Assembly: GCA_036971475.1 (NCBI GenBank)
Contig: JBAIZL010000006.1
Location: 10,570,656 to 10,634,655, forward strand
Source of the DNA: Prosapia bicincta
Lineage: Eukaryota; Arthropoda; Insecta; Hemiptera; Cercopidae
Direction: 5' to 3'
DNA: 64,000 nucleotides
The translations under genes and the position numbers were made by a program. The notes below the pieces were generated by a model. It ran no database searches. It was not told the DNA's origin and was given only the letters and a program-made list of their open reading frames with translations. Positions 1 through 12,869 of the stretch are shown here, one piece after another; position 1 is the first letter of the stretch; every line of letters starts with the position of its first letter.

Positions 1-38
1 TTTCAGTGCATTGGTTTAATACTGCTATACACGCCAGC

Positions 39-335
39 CAGGGGCGTAGCCCGGATGATTTATAGGGTGAGAGTGGTGGAACCCCCCTGGGAAAATTTTT
101 ATCATTTTTATCTCTAGAAATCATATTTTATGCTATTTTGGCGCTTAAAATGACACAATTGTTGGGTAGTCAGGTTTTGCTAAAACATACTAGGCTATAA
201 AAACATTTAGTAAAAATGAGCTGCTTTAGTAATCTTTTGCTTCCTAGTATTTTTGGAGTAGAATAAATTTATTCTATAGCTTAATATTTATTTTGCTAAA
301 ATTCTTTGGTTTGGGGGGCTCTGGCTATGCCCCTG
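39..335. mobile_element. hAT-type MITE, 297 bp
   Basis: Terminal inverted repeats CAGGGGCGTAGCC at the left end and GGCTATGCCCCTG at the right end bound an AT-rich non-coding body. The flanking octamers are acgccagc (31-38) and atgctagc (336-343), which agree at 6 of 8 positions and differ by two transitions, as expected of an old 8-bp hAT target duplication. No transposase is encoded. Confidence 0.75.
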
Positions 336-894
336 ATGCTAGCTAATGGCAGAAGGAAAGTAAGCCAAGATTTACTGCTATTTTTCTGACACTTATGACA
401 GGTCTTCTATTACCTAATATTATTCTTAGAATATCACTTTAAAACCCTCATGAACCTTATAGTCTAAAACTATCTTTTCTGTTGTAAACCAGAGACTAGT
501 ATAAGACTAAGATATCTTCTTGAAATTCTTAATTTTTCTAGAGTTTCACCTATTAACTACCTTTAACATTTTCAAACTCTTCTGTAAATATCAATGTGTA
601 GGCTACGCTACTTAAATGTGTAAAATATGCAACTACCTATATGTTTATTATAAATTAAGACCTTACAGAAGATGGTTTAAAATTAACATTTTTTACATCA
701 TCAGCAATATATTTTCATTTGAGTTAACAGATAATGTAAATAGCTTATTCACCCTTATCCCTTTAAATTCGTTTAAACTTTAATGCACATTTCACTCGTG
801 TTTTAGTAGATATTTTTGAAAGAATAAATGTAAACCTAACTAAAAGTAATTATAAAAAAATATGTATAAGTCATTCTTACTTTAATTAACAAAT

Positions 895-1215
895 AGCATT
901 TTATTTTAGTTATTTTTAATTAAATAATTACAAATAATATAAATCAATTAAGATAACGTATGCGTTAAAACAGCTGTTCTACCACATAACCTATAACATA
1001 AAATGAGCTGAACAAAATACCTTGCCCCTTTTATGAAACGTTTTTCTCACATATATAACTAAAATTAATTCATTACATTTAATAATACTTGAAAAACTGT
1101 ATTAAGATCAAGTATCATCCTCCATAAGATTAAAATAACGTATTTGAACTTGAGTGGATGAATGGAAAGTATTTTTTTAACGACTGAAAATTTGAACAAG
1201 ATATATATCGTCTCT
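895..1215 (+). repeat. Interspersed repeat with the shared 3' tail (second head type)
   Basis: The 5' part (about 895-1075) matches 57180-57400 and 47735-47830: it holds 'cataacctataacataaaat' and, further on, 'gaaacgtttttctcacatat'. The 3' part (about 1085-1215, 'aactgtattaagatcaagta' onward) is the tail also carried by the tRNA-headed SINE copies at 23.3 and 39.3 kb. It is non-coding. Confidence 0.6.
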
Positions 1216-1399
1216 GGTTAACCAAACCGACATATATCTAAAAATTGAATTTTTAAGTTCTTGGTATCAAAACATCCTTTTTTTACCATCTATTTTTATG
1301 TTGAACCAGCATATCGTAGATGAATTAAAACCCGTCTGTTACGTATTTAAAATTGTAATATAGACTCATTTCTTTTATTTTAAACCCGCCGCCAAAGTC

Positions 1400-3230
1400 A
1401 GACAAAGCTCACCTGTGATAAGGTTTGTTCTGCAGTTTGAACGGCAGAGCAAGTTAGACCTTTCCAAGGTGTAGACCGATACCCTTACGTTCTAGTATAC
1501 TATTATACTTTTAAATCTCCGTACCTTAGGTACTAGAATACGTGAATGCTAATATTTTATTAATTTTTAAACCGAATGTGACTAGTGCGTGGAATACGAA
1601 CAAGTTTTCTGGCCAGAAATCGCTTATTTAATACGCGAGTGTGATAAGTGTGTATTCCATGGTGCACGTAAGTACAAACTATTAATTTATATAATTATAA
1701 TAATTATTGGTCCTCCGAAAGTATTATCAAACACCGTCAAAAGGCGTTGTATCGGTATTCCTTTACGCAGGAATAGCCACTTAGTTTCTCAAAAAATATC
1801 TATTGTGCAATACGCCAGTTGCTGCAAAGCCTGCAAGGAGGAAAGACGTCCATCATGTAAGTAAAACTGAATTATCTCACAATAGTACAATTTTACTACT
1901 TAGATATGACTTATTGGCAGATAATCCAGTTTGTACTTAACATTAAAGCATTAGAGCAGCCTCAACTAAAACCAACCCCCATATACTGCGAAATGTCTAA
2001 GCTAAGCTCGAAAATGTGAAATTAAGCATGGAAAGGATTGAAAGTTTGATAAAGAACTTTTTAAGAGTGCAAAGTTTCAAACAGAAAAAAATCCAGGATT
2101 CCTAGTCACTACTGCAGATCTCAAAGTTCTCAGGAATATATCGTAGGTAAAAAATCTATCGCCGAAATTCAAAGAGATTATCTAAAAGAAAGAAAGGAGT
2201 CAAACCTTGCAAGAATCAGCTACTGCCAGTACAAAGCTCTTTTAGAGTCATAAAACCGTTTTTTCACACCAAAGAAAGATCTGTGTGATGTTTGTCTTAT
2301 TTTACCTAAACACGAAACAATACGACAGAATAGAGAATCATATTATAGAAAAAGTCTTGTCCAGGCTGGGAAAGGAGAATGACAAGAAAACCACAAGTTC
2401 AACCATCGTAGCAGTATACAGCCTACAGGCATAGCTGTCATGTCCACAGAAGGAGGCGTCTTCCTACTACTACATTTCAAAGCTAGCTGTTTACAGTTAA
2501 AAAACTGCTGAGCTGAAGGTAACGAAATGGTAAACTGTTACTCTTGGGACGAGATACAGGGAAAAAGAGGAGTGATTGAGATTGAGAGCTGTGGGCTGAA
2601 ATATCTGCAACATTCAAATAACAAAGCTGACTGTCTAATAGACATCTTTTACAGCGTTTATTTCTGTGGAGAACAAAAAAATAACTATATGATGTCAATG
2701 AACAAATATACTGTTACAACATTAAAAAACCAAATATATCACACAAATTTTTAGTGAAGGGTACATCCAAAACAAGGGGGATTCAGCTCACTTAACCATT
2801 AAAGAAGAAGTTATGAGAGCACTCTGATGCAGACCGATATACTACCCTTTCGAATATGCCAGGGCCATGAAAACAGTAAAGAAAAGAGGCAAGCCTTACC
2901 TGGTTCATGAATTGAGTCATGAGGACTTTTTCACATAAAATCTCTGTAGAACTCCCAAGTAATTTTACCCATGTTGGACATTCAAATGTTTAAACTAATT
3001 AAAGATGGCAACAACTTCAAAACATCCTACCGATCACATGCCTGGGAGGAGGCGAAGAAAAGAAATAATTGAGGCCATGGCACCCATGGCCCCAATTATT
3101 TCTTGAATCCTGTCCTGATGCAATCTTATTCCAAGAAAATTATGATTGATGAGGAGAAGGAAAAGGGTATCCTAAAGTTAGTTACCAACGGGATAATAAC
3201 GTCAATTTATTCAGATTTTTATAAAAATTT
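1400..3230 (+). pseudogene. Fossil DDE-type transposase, many stops and frameshifts
   Basis: Conceptual translation in shifting + frames gives a recognisable series: KKDLCDVCL (about 2273-2300), a segment around WDEIQGKRG (2546-2572), YLQHSNNKADC, an eroded GEQKNNY (about 2668-2690, family form resembling SDNCxGQxKN), EGYIQNKGDSAH (about 2756-2791, resembling GHTQNExDxxHS) and RGKPYLVHELSH (about 2888-2923). From memory these belong to a DDE-like transposase family common in hemipteran and other arthropod genomes; I cannot name the superfamily with certainty. Stops and frameshifts break the frame at least five times, so it is dead. I found no convincing terminal repeats. Confidence 0.5.
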
Positions 3231-3699
3231 GTGAAACTTTGAAGTTATCAGCAAAAAAAAGACCCATATATTATGTCAATTGTTTGAAAAAAATTGTGAA
3301 ATATTAAATTATTTTTTCATTGACAACATTATGATTTTTTTCTATATAAAACAGGTTTCAAAAAAACCTGGTGCCACTGTGAAACAAAAGAAAAAATTTC
3401 ACTGATTTTAAAGTCATACTGGCATATCTGCATATTTCTCTTAATTTAAGCAATTTTCTATTAATTTAAAACTACTACTTCAATAAGCAATATTCATCTA
3501 AATTTTATTCATATATAAGGTGGCTTTGAGGTGAACAAAATGGAAGATATAAAGAAAATATCACATCTGAAAACTTAAAAGCCCTTAGGAGAAAAATATG
3601 AATTTTGCAGATATGCCGGTTTGGTTTCAAGGAAACTATATAAGGAGTGTGTGAGCTAACAGAAGAAACTGAATGAAATCCATATAGATTAAAAACTAA

Positions 3700-3990
3700 T
3701 AGATAATATTAATACTCACGTGCAATTGTCTTGACTCATTTTTTACATTTTATTTTGGCGTATCGGGAAGTATGTTTGATCTTCAGAAAGTATTTCAAAC
3801 ATGAAAACATTCGGTTCAAATCCGACCAAAACATTAGCTTTTTTAAATTTTAATTAATTAATAAATATTTTTTTAAACTGTATTAATATCAAGTGTCATC
3901 CACCACAAGATTTTAAAAAAATAATTTGAACTTGAGTAGATGAATAAAAAGTATTTTATTAACGATAGAAAATTTGAACAATATATATAC
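3700..3990 (+). repeat. Degenerate tRNA-headed SINE copy
   Basis: A B-box-like 'ggttcaaatccgacc' lies near 3812-3826 after a degraded tRNA-like region. It is followed by the shared tail 'aactgtattaatatcaagtg', 'catccaccacaagattttaa' and 'ttgaacttgagtagatgaat', ending near 'atatatac'. The A box has decayed. A PLE fragment starts immediately after. Confidence 0.6.
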
Positions 3991-4337
3991 TGTTAGTCGA
4001 AATAACAAAATTTCGAAACTACCTAACCATACTTGAAATAAATAATAACCCAATAGAACTAAACTCACTAGAAAAATACCACATTTATAAAAACATACAC
4101 AACAATTTAATGAGCCTACAGACAACATATGCAGACGACGTACTGTTCAAAATCATTATACACGTGGCTCAATGAAGAAACATGTATGACGTCAACAAAT
4201 ACCAACATCACGGACCGAACAACCACACCAGAAAAATAGAGAAAATTAATTCAGTGATTCGACAATGGTCAACTGACCAAAAGGAGCCTCATCACATAAG
4301 GTAAAATTATTGCACTTAGTGGTAAAAATTATTTACA

Positions 4338-4345
<8 letters not shown>
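3990..4345 (+). mobile_element. Penelope-like element fragment, type D (ORF C-terminus and 3' end)
   Basis: The + strand translation from about 3997 reads ENITKFRNYLTILEINN, then NSLEKYHIYKNIHNN, then a stop after IIIHVAQ (about 4172). This is the usual C-terminus of the PLE reverse transcriptase/GIY-YIG polyprotein. The 3' tail 'cgacaatggtcaactgacc' and 'ctcatcacataaggtaaaat' matches the palindromic D-type repeats at 44.7-45.5 kb. Only the last ~60 codons and the tail are present. Confidence 0.65.

Positions 4346-4395
<50 letters not shown>
4340..4395. repeat. Poly-T tract (about 55 nt)
   Basis: Homopolymeric T run separating two PLE fragments. A second T-rich run lies at 5317-5349, downstream of the next PLE reading frame. 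Confidence 0.9.
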
Positions 4396-4397
<2 letters not shown>

Positions 4398-5575
4398 CAA
4401 CAGCCTTCCAGAGAAGAGGATATCCAAATCAAACCTACAATATCTCCATTTCGACAGCAACCACCCAATAAACATAAAACGATCCATTCCATACAGTCAA
4501 GCAATCAGGGGTAAGAGAATCTGTTCGAATGATAGGGAATTGGAAGATTTTAATAGAAAGATATCAACAGCCTTCCAGAGAAGAGGATACCCAAAAAAAC
4601 TCATTGAAAACCAAATTCATTCAGCACAATCCTCGGTTCACCATAAACCACAAACAGAACAAAATAAACTGTCTTTAATAACTGACTACCATCCTGGTCT
4701 ACATAAACTCAACAAGATATTGAGAGATGGCTTCAAAATTCTTCAAGCTTCCGTCCACACCAAAAATCTTTTCACCGATCCACCGCAAATTTGGTACAAG
4801 CAACCTCCCAACTTGAAAAACATCCTAGTACATCCTAAACTACCAGACCCTGATGCAGAGAAACCACACAAACTTCCTCATGGCTCCTTCCCATGTAATA
4901 GACCTAGATGCAAGACGTGTCCAATACACCCCTCAGCAAATAGTTTCAACAGCCAAACAACAAAAATGGTCTTCAAAATACAGGGTCATCATAATTGTAC
5001 ATCGAAAAATGTCATATACCAGCTACAATGTAAACTTTGCTCAGCACAGTACATAGGCCTGACCACGGATGGTCTGAATATCAGAATGAATGGCCACAGA
5101 CATGATGTTAAAATTATGAATATGGATAGACCAACAGCTCAACATGCTGCGAGTCACAACATCACAACTTTTGATGACTGCTATACCACAAAAATAATTA
5201 AATCACTCCCCCCTGATTGCAATCCCTCAGAACTGAGAAGGTGGGAACTATCATACCAGTGGTATACCAAGTCCAGAGAATCCCCTAACCTCAACATCAG
5301 ATAAATCCATTCATTTTTTTTTTTTTTTTTTTCTTTTTTTTTTTTTTTTATATAGCCTTATCTCTTTCCTCTGACAGACTTATATAAACTATAATCACTC
5401 ATATGTTCATGGAAACAATATATATATCTTTAATCTGTGCATCTGTGACATCTGATTTCTACTCTACACAATCTGTGATTACAATTATTTTATTTCATTC
5501 TCTCATATTTCTTTTTGTGTTTTCTCTTCGATTGACAAAGACCACTGTGTGGTTGAAATATATCATTGTTTAAGT
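4396..5575 (+). mobile_element. Penelope-like element, type L, 5'-truncated
   Basis: The fragment starts inside the reverse-transcriptase C-terminus (about 4415-4535: YLHFDSNHP, then RSIPYSQAIRGKRIC) and continues through a GIY-YIG endonuclease to a stop at 5302-5304. The 3' tail ends near a hairpin 'accactgtgtggt' followed by 'tgaaatatat' (about 5540-5562), matching the stem-GAAA structure seen in other PLE families here. The segment 'tcaacagccttccagagaag' occurs at both 4397 and 4562, so the 5' end carries a local duplication. Confidence 0.75.
4540..5304 (+). pseudogene. PLE polyprotein C-terminus: RT end plus GIY-YIG nuclease
   Basis: This open stretch of about 254 codons is the C-terminal part of a Penelope-like polyprotein. 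It begins with the RT thumb-like segment (GYPKKLIENQI). A Cys-rich linker FPCNRPRCKTCPIHPS lies near residues 118-133. A GIY-YIG nuclease core follows: NVIYQLQCKLCSAQYIGL (about 157-174) with downstream NIRMNGHRHD. In this family the GIY-YIG domain nicks target DNA for reverse transcription. The RT catalytic core (YADD-type motif) is absent because of the 5' truncation, so the copy cannot be autonomous. The frame runs upstream of this start to about 4410, so this start is not biological. Confidence 0.75.
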
Positions 5576-5654
5576 GCTTTTATGTGTTTCTATTTCAAGA
5601 CTACAGAGTGGACTCCTACCAAGGTAAGTCTGTCAGTCTCCTAGTCCAAAAAAT

Positions 5655-6032
<378 letters not shown>

Positions 6033-6125
6033 GTGAACTAGTAGAAGGAATTGAATAAGTTTTTATCTATTTCACGAAAGACCACAACAGTATAGAACTA
6101 CTGCCAGAGAAATGCACATGTTAAC

Positions 6126-6871
6126 TAGGGATGGGCCGATTCCGATTCTCGATTCCAGGAATCGATTCCAGGATTCTAGGTGGTATCGAGGAATCGTCGA
6201 TACTCGATTCTTCGTTCATAAAAGCGTCGATTCCGATTCCTATTTTGTTAACTATTAAAATATGCGTGTGGAGTAATTTATTACCAAACAAAATTTATTA
6301 CCAAAATTTATTATATTTGTGTGGAAAAATAATTAATTACCAACTATGTCTTATTTATGTATTAGTTGATTTGAATGAATTAAATGATTAAAGTAAACGA
6401 AAATATTATTATTTATGAAGCAACAGCAATCAAGATCGTAACCATTTCTGGTCGTTTGACATCGCTCGTCTCTCTCTCTCTCACTAAATGTCAGAACAAA
6501 ACACAAAAAAGTACAGTAAAAACTCGATTAACCGTCACCGTCGGAACCGTGGCCATGACAGTTGAGCGAATAGACGGATAACAGAAACACTGTATTATTC
6601 CTCCGAAACTTAACCTTAATAAATTATATTATGGACAGATATCACTCTCACGGTTGAAGGTTTTGTGTAGCCTATTACATTAAAACAGAACTTTTAAAAG
6701 GTTTTGCCATATGACCAAGATGTTAACTAAATTAATTATTAGAGAACTAGCATGTAAGCTAATATAACTTGAAAGAATCGAGAATCGACTAAAGAATCGA
6801 GAATCGAAAGGAAAATTTTAGAATCGGAAACGGAATCGGAATCGAAAATTTTAGGAGTCGGCCCATCCCTA
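6126..6871. mobile_element. Non-autonomous hAT element, copy 1 (746 bp)
   Basis: The ends TAGGGATGGGCCGA and TCGGCCCATCCCTA are perfect inverted repeats. The element is flanked by identical 8-bp duplications atgttaac (6118-6125 and 6872-6879), diagnostic of hAT insertion. Subterminal repeats 'gattccgattctcgattcc' and 'agaatcgagaatcga' are also inverted relative to each other. No transposase is encoded. A 79-bp pogo-like mini-element is nested inside. A second copy lies at 38050-38991. Confidence 0.9.
6514..6592. mobile_element. 79-bp pogo-like mini-MITE nested in hAT copy 1
   Basis: It begins CAGTAAAAACTCGATTAACC and ends CGGATAACAGAAACACTG, flanked by TA on both sides. Both ends resemble pogo/Tigger termini. 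The same block, shortened to 64 bp, sits at the matching position of the other hAT copy (38444-38507), so it inserted before the hAT amplified. Confidence 0.6.
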
Positions 6872-6879
6872 ATGTTAAC

Positions 6880-7617
6880 ATATGAGTGGTTCTGAAATCT
6901 GTTTGATTGATCGAGTCTTTGACTACTGAAAACAGCCTATTCCTATTGCCTTATGGTTTTCTTTGTTAGAACTGAATATACAAAATAGTGTGTATGTAAT
7001 TCATTTACTTTCTGTATACCATTTTTTATAAATAATTCATTTTTATAGATTTGTTGAACATCTCAAACAACAAAATTAGTGTTTATTTACACATCTTAAT
7101 CCATTTTAATAGTAAGTAAACTATTAAAAATTACTTACTAGGAAGGTTTCTGAGTAATAGAAATTGGTGGTTTAATTGTCTCTATAAAACTTACACCCTA
7201 GTGTATGATAACTATTGTCAAAAATGAATATTATTTGGGGGGTTTAATATTTTAATTTTAGTTTAGTATACTTATATATTATACATATTCATTTTTAGGC
7301 TACACCACACTAGTCAACATAGGCTCAATAACTTGATTATAAAAGCAAGTAAAAGATTTGTGTAAGAGGGCATATCAATTGATTTGTGACCAGAGAACCA
7401 AACAATGAATATTGCATTCATCTACAATTTCTGTTGATTACATAAACATACTTAAACACAAATGAGAATTAAGTTTTACTATAGATGTTTAATAAATATA
7501 AAGACATAATTTTTATTTTTAATAGTTATGTCCCTGGCATTTATATTAAATAATTCATAAAATACAAATGTAGGGTTTAATGAAATTGTATAGCTTTTTT
7601 ATAATCCAATATTATAT
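6880..7617. other. Intergenic stretch, AT-rich
   Basis: No coding signal, RNA gene or clear repeat was seen. The part nearest 7618 is the 3' UTR side of the minus-strand gene. Confidence 0.5.
7512..7517 (-). promoter_or_regulatory. AATAAA polyadenylation signal
   Basis: A canonical AATAAA on the minus strand, about 100 nt beyond the stop codon of the 693-aa gene. It is the best candidate for 3'-end formation. AT-rich DNA yields such hexamers by chance, so this is moderate support. Confidence 0.5.
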
Positions 7618-7687
7618 TCAACAGTGGCACCTTTTCTTTTCTCTTTCTTCTTTCCTTGCTATTCTTTCTTTTTGCCTTTCCTTTTCT
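7618..7687 (-). CDS. Exon 7 (terminal) of the 693-aa gene
   Basis: The acceptor is 'cttaacag' and the stop is TGA at 7618-7620. The exon encodes EKERQKERIARKEEREKK then RCHC, a highly charged, probably helical tail that continues the helix of exon 6. The phase-2 entry completes a Glu codon with exon 6. The last three residues, CHC, after a polybasic run resemble a Rab-type CxC prenylation end, but nothing else suggests a Rab. Confidence 0.7.
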
Positions 7688-10600
7688 CTGTTAAGATAAT
7701 AAAATTTAGTTATAAGAAAATCAATAAGTAGAAATTAAATTGTATATGTACTTCTGATAGTACATTGCTTTCTCTGTATTAAAAATACACAGTCCTCCTA
7801 TAAGTTTTTATTTTATTTCAAAATTTTGTTGTTCATGAGGAGCTGGTTGTTAATCACTTATTACAATTTGAATTTACATTCTATTATTATAAGTTGTTAA
7901 ATTGTTAACTTACAAGTGTAAGTTACAATTTAACAACTTATATTAATAAAAGGTCTGGTCACAAGAAATTTCAAATTGTAATAAGTTTTATTTTATGGGT
8001 TAAAATTTATATTAAGGAGTTTGAGTGTGTGTGTCTGTGTGTGTGTGTAAATGCATAACTTCACACATGAATAATATACGTTAACTTTATTCATGGATAA
8101 ATTATGAATTGACTGATTACGATTGATTCCAAATCTATACTTTTGAAGATGTATAATATTTTATCTTATAAATCATAATTTCGGAAAGTCTTTATATTAA
8201 TACGTTTAAATGTAACAGAATATATGATTTTTTTTCTTAGTAAGAATTTTTAAGCAAGACTTACCAATACAGTAATTGGAAAATAATTGGAAATAGCAAG
8301 ATACTGTTTAGTTGAATAAGAGACAGCTCTTTCCAAACTACTGAAATGTGTTATAAGTAATAAACATTAACATTAGATATTAAAAATATATAAAATCTTT
8401 ATTTAAAAGAGCATGGCAATATAACTCAACTCTCACAAAAACATGTTTTGACAGTTAAGCTGCCCACATCAGTGAAAAGTGAACTCTGAAAAATAAAGTA
8501 CTGACATTTAGTGTCATGCAATAAATTAACAAAAACACAATCTAATATTTTAAGAATAGTTTCTTTTTTCTATTAGATTGTTCTTGTATAAATATTGTGT
8601 ACCATCTAAATGTCAGTAATTACTTTTCCGGTGTTCACCTGTCACTGATGAGGACAGATTAGCTACTGAAACATGATTGACATTATTTTTCACCAAAGTA
8701 TAATCTATTGAGATTGGTAACAACGAAATAATGACTGAGTAACAGAAACAATGTGGAAACTTGATGAAGTGCTGGGTAGTGTGTATTTGGCAAAATCCAG
8801 TTCCGCCTAGCTTAGCAGCATAAAAATAATTTTAATTTATCATTAGGACATGATGAATGTTATTTCCATAACATGACTCAAAGTTATATTATAAGCTTCA
8901 ATTACCTACCAAGCCAGAAGTTCTAAAAGTTACAGACAAAAGACAAGTGTGTGTTTCCGGAAACCACTAGTGATAGAAAACTATTATTATTAATATTACT
9001 AATATTATTATTCTGTCCCATTAATATTAATTTAAAAAATAGGAAATCTAAAGAAATCAAACAAATTTTCATAGCTTCTGACAATGAAGTAAATGTCTAA
9101 TAATACTAGTATTGATAGTTACTTTTAAAACAAAAGTATTTTTTTAGTACTGAAAAAAAATTAATTAAAAAATTTGTCAACCCTTCAAAGAGTCTGAATT
9201 TTGTCAGGGTTTGCCATTTTATAGTTTATCCCAAAAGAGGTAACTACATACTGGTACGTTTTTGTTTCTGTTTTGAGTGAATGGTTTGTCGTTTTTTAAA
9301 CAAGATAACATGATTTTTTCTAAATATCTGTGAGCATCTTAATCTTTATTTACTATTTCACAAGCGTTTTTTATATCGTTTGTGTTTTTTACTTTTGTGT
9401 GTAAACAATTAACAACAAAACGACAATTCCATGTTCCAGTTGCCCCCATAATAAGCCAACTGGCAGGAAAACTGTTTTGGTGCTTATCACGAAGACATGT
9501 AAATGTGTCATATGTGAGTTTATAAATATTTTGTATATATAAAGAAAGTCTAAACATATATTTTTGACAAGTAATCAGTTCCAAAAAAATTTTATACAAG
9601 TAACGTTTTATTTAAAGTAAAATTTTTAAAACGTAATATTTTTTACTTTTTTGCAAATTTTAAACTAAAAATAATTCACTCTATATCAAAGTATTCCTTT
9701 TATAACAATACGTATGTTTTTATAAAAATTTGAATTTTTTCTCACAAATTTAATTTTTGTACACATTACCCCTCTCCTGTGAGCACTGTTGCTGCCAAAT
9801 TATTTGTACGTCATTACTCCCAGAAGAGTTTAAAATGTCCCAATTACTGATTCTAGAGCAAGATGGGAGTTTTCTAGCAATATTTTTATGACAACCAAGA
9901 ACTTTGTTCTGTACTTACTCCTCAATATATCTCTTTTCCTGTAGTATTTCTTGTACCCTATCCAGTACAAATCTTCTGGATTCATATAGTTCTGGAGACA
10001 TTTTCCCCCTAGGATTCCTCTTTGCTTCTGCTAGTTCACTGGCTAACTGCATATATTCATTGTTAAGCCATTGAAGGACATCATCTTCGTCCTAAACGTA
10101 GACCAATCAAATGTTTTAAAAATACAATAAATAACAATAAAGTTTAATCAAATTCAAACAAATAAAGTAAGTAAAATACAATACAAATTAATTAAAACTA
10201 TTCGAATTCCAATCATCCAAGTTTTTTTTTTCACTTAAAATGATTATTTGTAATAGAAAAATATATGTTGTATAATGAGCATACGTTTTGCTGTATGCAA
10301 ATTGGACCTCCACCAGCTATTCCTCAGAAAGAAAAGGATTAAGGTCTTCTGATGTCTCTCCTTTTCTCTATAAACTTTACGAGTCTACTTTCATATGTCA
10401 CAAAGTCTAGGATTATTGTGTTCCTTCTTTAGTCTGATAATATGTTAACATGATTATTAATTAAATTTTACTTAAAATTAAACCGTACTTACTCCACATT
10501 TATTATGTATAATTTATGTGTTTACTATCAATTTAACTGTTGTGTTTTTAATAATTTTATTACTTTTTTCTTTAAAATAATTCTTATATCAAATCTTCCT

Positions 10601-12827
10601 GATTTTAAACAAAAGTTGGTACATTGTCTATAATAATTTTAAACTTTATTCCTTTTAATTATCCCTCACATTCTAAAATTCTGTATCTGGCAATAGTACG
10701 GTGAAACATTATTTTACGTAATGTTAAATATTAAAACAGGTTCATAAAACAAAACGAGATATTAATTTTAAAATGTAAAATAAAATTTTAAAAAATTGTA
10801 AATTATAAAATAGAGGTGCCGGCTGAGACAGATATCCATATTCAAAAACCTGAATTTGCTAGGTGCACGGAAGTTAAAATACTTACGTGGTCTCTTCAAG
10901 CTCTTTTCCTTGGCGAAATCTGAAGCAAGACAGACGTATAAACATCCGAAGAGCAAGGGACGCTTTTATTTTAAAATGTAAAATATGTAAAAGTTTATTT
11001 GAAATTTATTTTTTTTGTTAGAAGAAATGTTGCTACGTTAAGATACAACACCGTTAATTCTTCACGTTAATCTAACACATATAAAGTTCTTATAAATTAA
11101 GTATATAAAACAATGTAAAAACATAAAGTAGCATAACATTTCATATATAATTTTGTTTTGTATTTCATATTTCTCTTTTTTGTGCAGTAAAATTTGATTT
11201 GTTTAAATTAATATTTGTTGCTTAATTATTTATTGAACACACTATTCTTGTATTCAATTAAACTCTTGACATTGTAAGTCAAATAACTAATTGTGTAACA
11301 AAACTACTGCAATATTTAATATCATAATTCATTAAGAATTATACCAATTATCCAACACGTTACAAGGGATATCCCTCTAACTTTTTCTATTCTAAATCCC
11401 CCCATTTTATTCCTACTTTATTCTTTTAGAAATTTTGTTGACATAAGTTTTTTCCTTCATTATGTAATAGATTATCTCTTTTGTCTCTACTAGAGTTTAT
11501 TGATTTAATTTTATCTAATTAATACTTGTAAAGATTCTTATATGGATTTCAAGGATTTTGGACCCTTTTGCTAAATAAATAATTATTAACAAGTAATTAT
11601 TTGATAAGTAACTACAAAAATTAACTTACTTGATAATGGGTTTTGAAACAATGGTTTCATTGACGAAGCTTACCCACTATTCAATGAAACTACTGCAAGT
11701 TATTACTTTTCACTAAGTTACTCAAATAATTACTTATGATTTACTCAGTTAATACAAAATGATTACAACAGGGAACTTCAATAGTTAATTCTATTCTAAT
11801 TTATTGTATCCACTCCTTTACACCTTTTGTTATCAGTAATTTGTTTATAATTTTTATAACTACAGATAAGTTTATTTAAAGTTGCTTGTCATAGTCATCT
11901 TGAAATTACTGATTAATCTATAACTAACCAAGTGAATACCTAAGAGCTTACTTGCTGATGTGTTTCGAAACAATCGTTCCTTTCATGAAGCAAAGCCTCT
12001 ACTGGCGGTATCGCCCAACCTTTATACCTTCCGCAACACCGCCAGTAGAGGCTTAGCTTCGTAAAAGGAACGATTGTTTTAAAATCCGTCAGCAAGTAAG
12101 CCCTTAAGTATTTACTTAGTTAAGTATTATTTAATAATGGGTAAATTTATTTCTTCTTAAAACAATAAATTATTAATCACTCGTGTCTTTGCCAATTTTT
12201 ATTTAAAAAAAATCTAAATCGCTGTATAATTAAAAGTATAGAATAATCTAGTTGTTAAAATATTTTATAAACAACTATATTATATAAATACAAATATATG
12301 ATGAAGTAGCTAAATTCTAAAATATAGGAATTTGGCACAGTTTTTGAAAAACAATCATTCCTATTATGACGATTTTCTAAAACTAACTTTTTTTTAAATT
12401 ATACTTACAATAAAGTTTCCACACTTTGATTTATATTTTTGTTCTCCAAGATCTGATTCACAAGTGATAAGATCATCCCGAGTTAAGGGATCTGTAAAAT
12501 AAAACAATTATATGTTTTTACTTACAATTATAGGTTTACATTTAAGTTATTTATTTCTACTCTGTAAAATATCAGGTTTTCTCTATACCAGTCATCACTG
12601 ACAATATAATACCGGGCTCTGTAATAAAATTTCCTTTTTTCAAAACTTCATAACACCCACTGTATGCGTCAGAAAATCCTTATTTGTTTTTTTTTGCAAT
12701 TTTGGCTAGAACCTACAAAAACTATGCTTAGACCAAAAAATCACTGAGTTTATTGACAATCATTCAAACTACGCAAGCACACACACACACACATACACAC
12801 ACACACACACAGACACTCACGCACACT

Positions 12828-12869
<42 letters not shown>

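Noticed and set aside
9339..9599. 86-codon minus-strand frame
   Set aside because: It lies in an intron of the 693-aa gene, has no recognisable motif and no fitting splice phase.
10886..10929. Short segment with AG acceptor and GTAAGT donor on the minus strand (FAKEKSLKRP)
   Set aside because: Its entry and exit phases (1 and 1) do not fit between exon 5 (exit phase 0) and exon 6 (entry phase 0), so it cannot be an in-frame exon of the 693-aa gene in this order.
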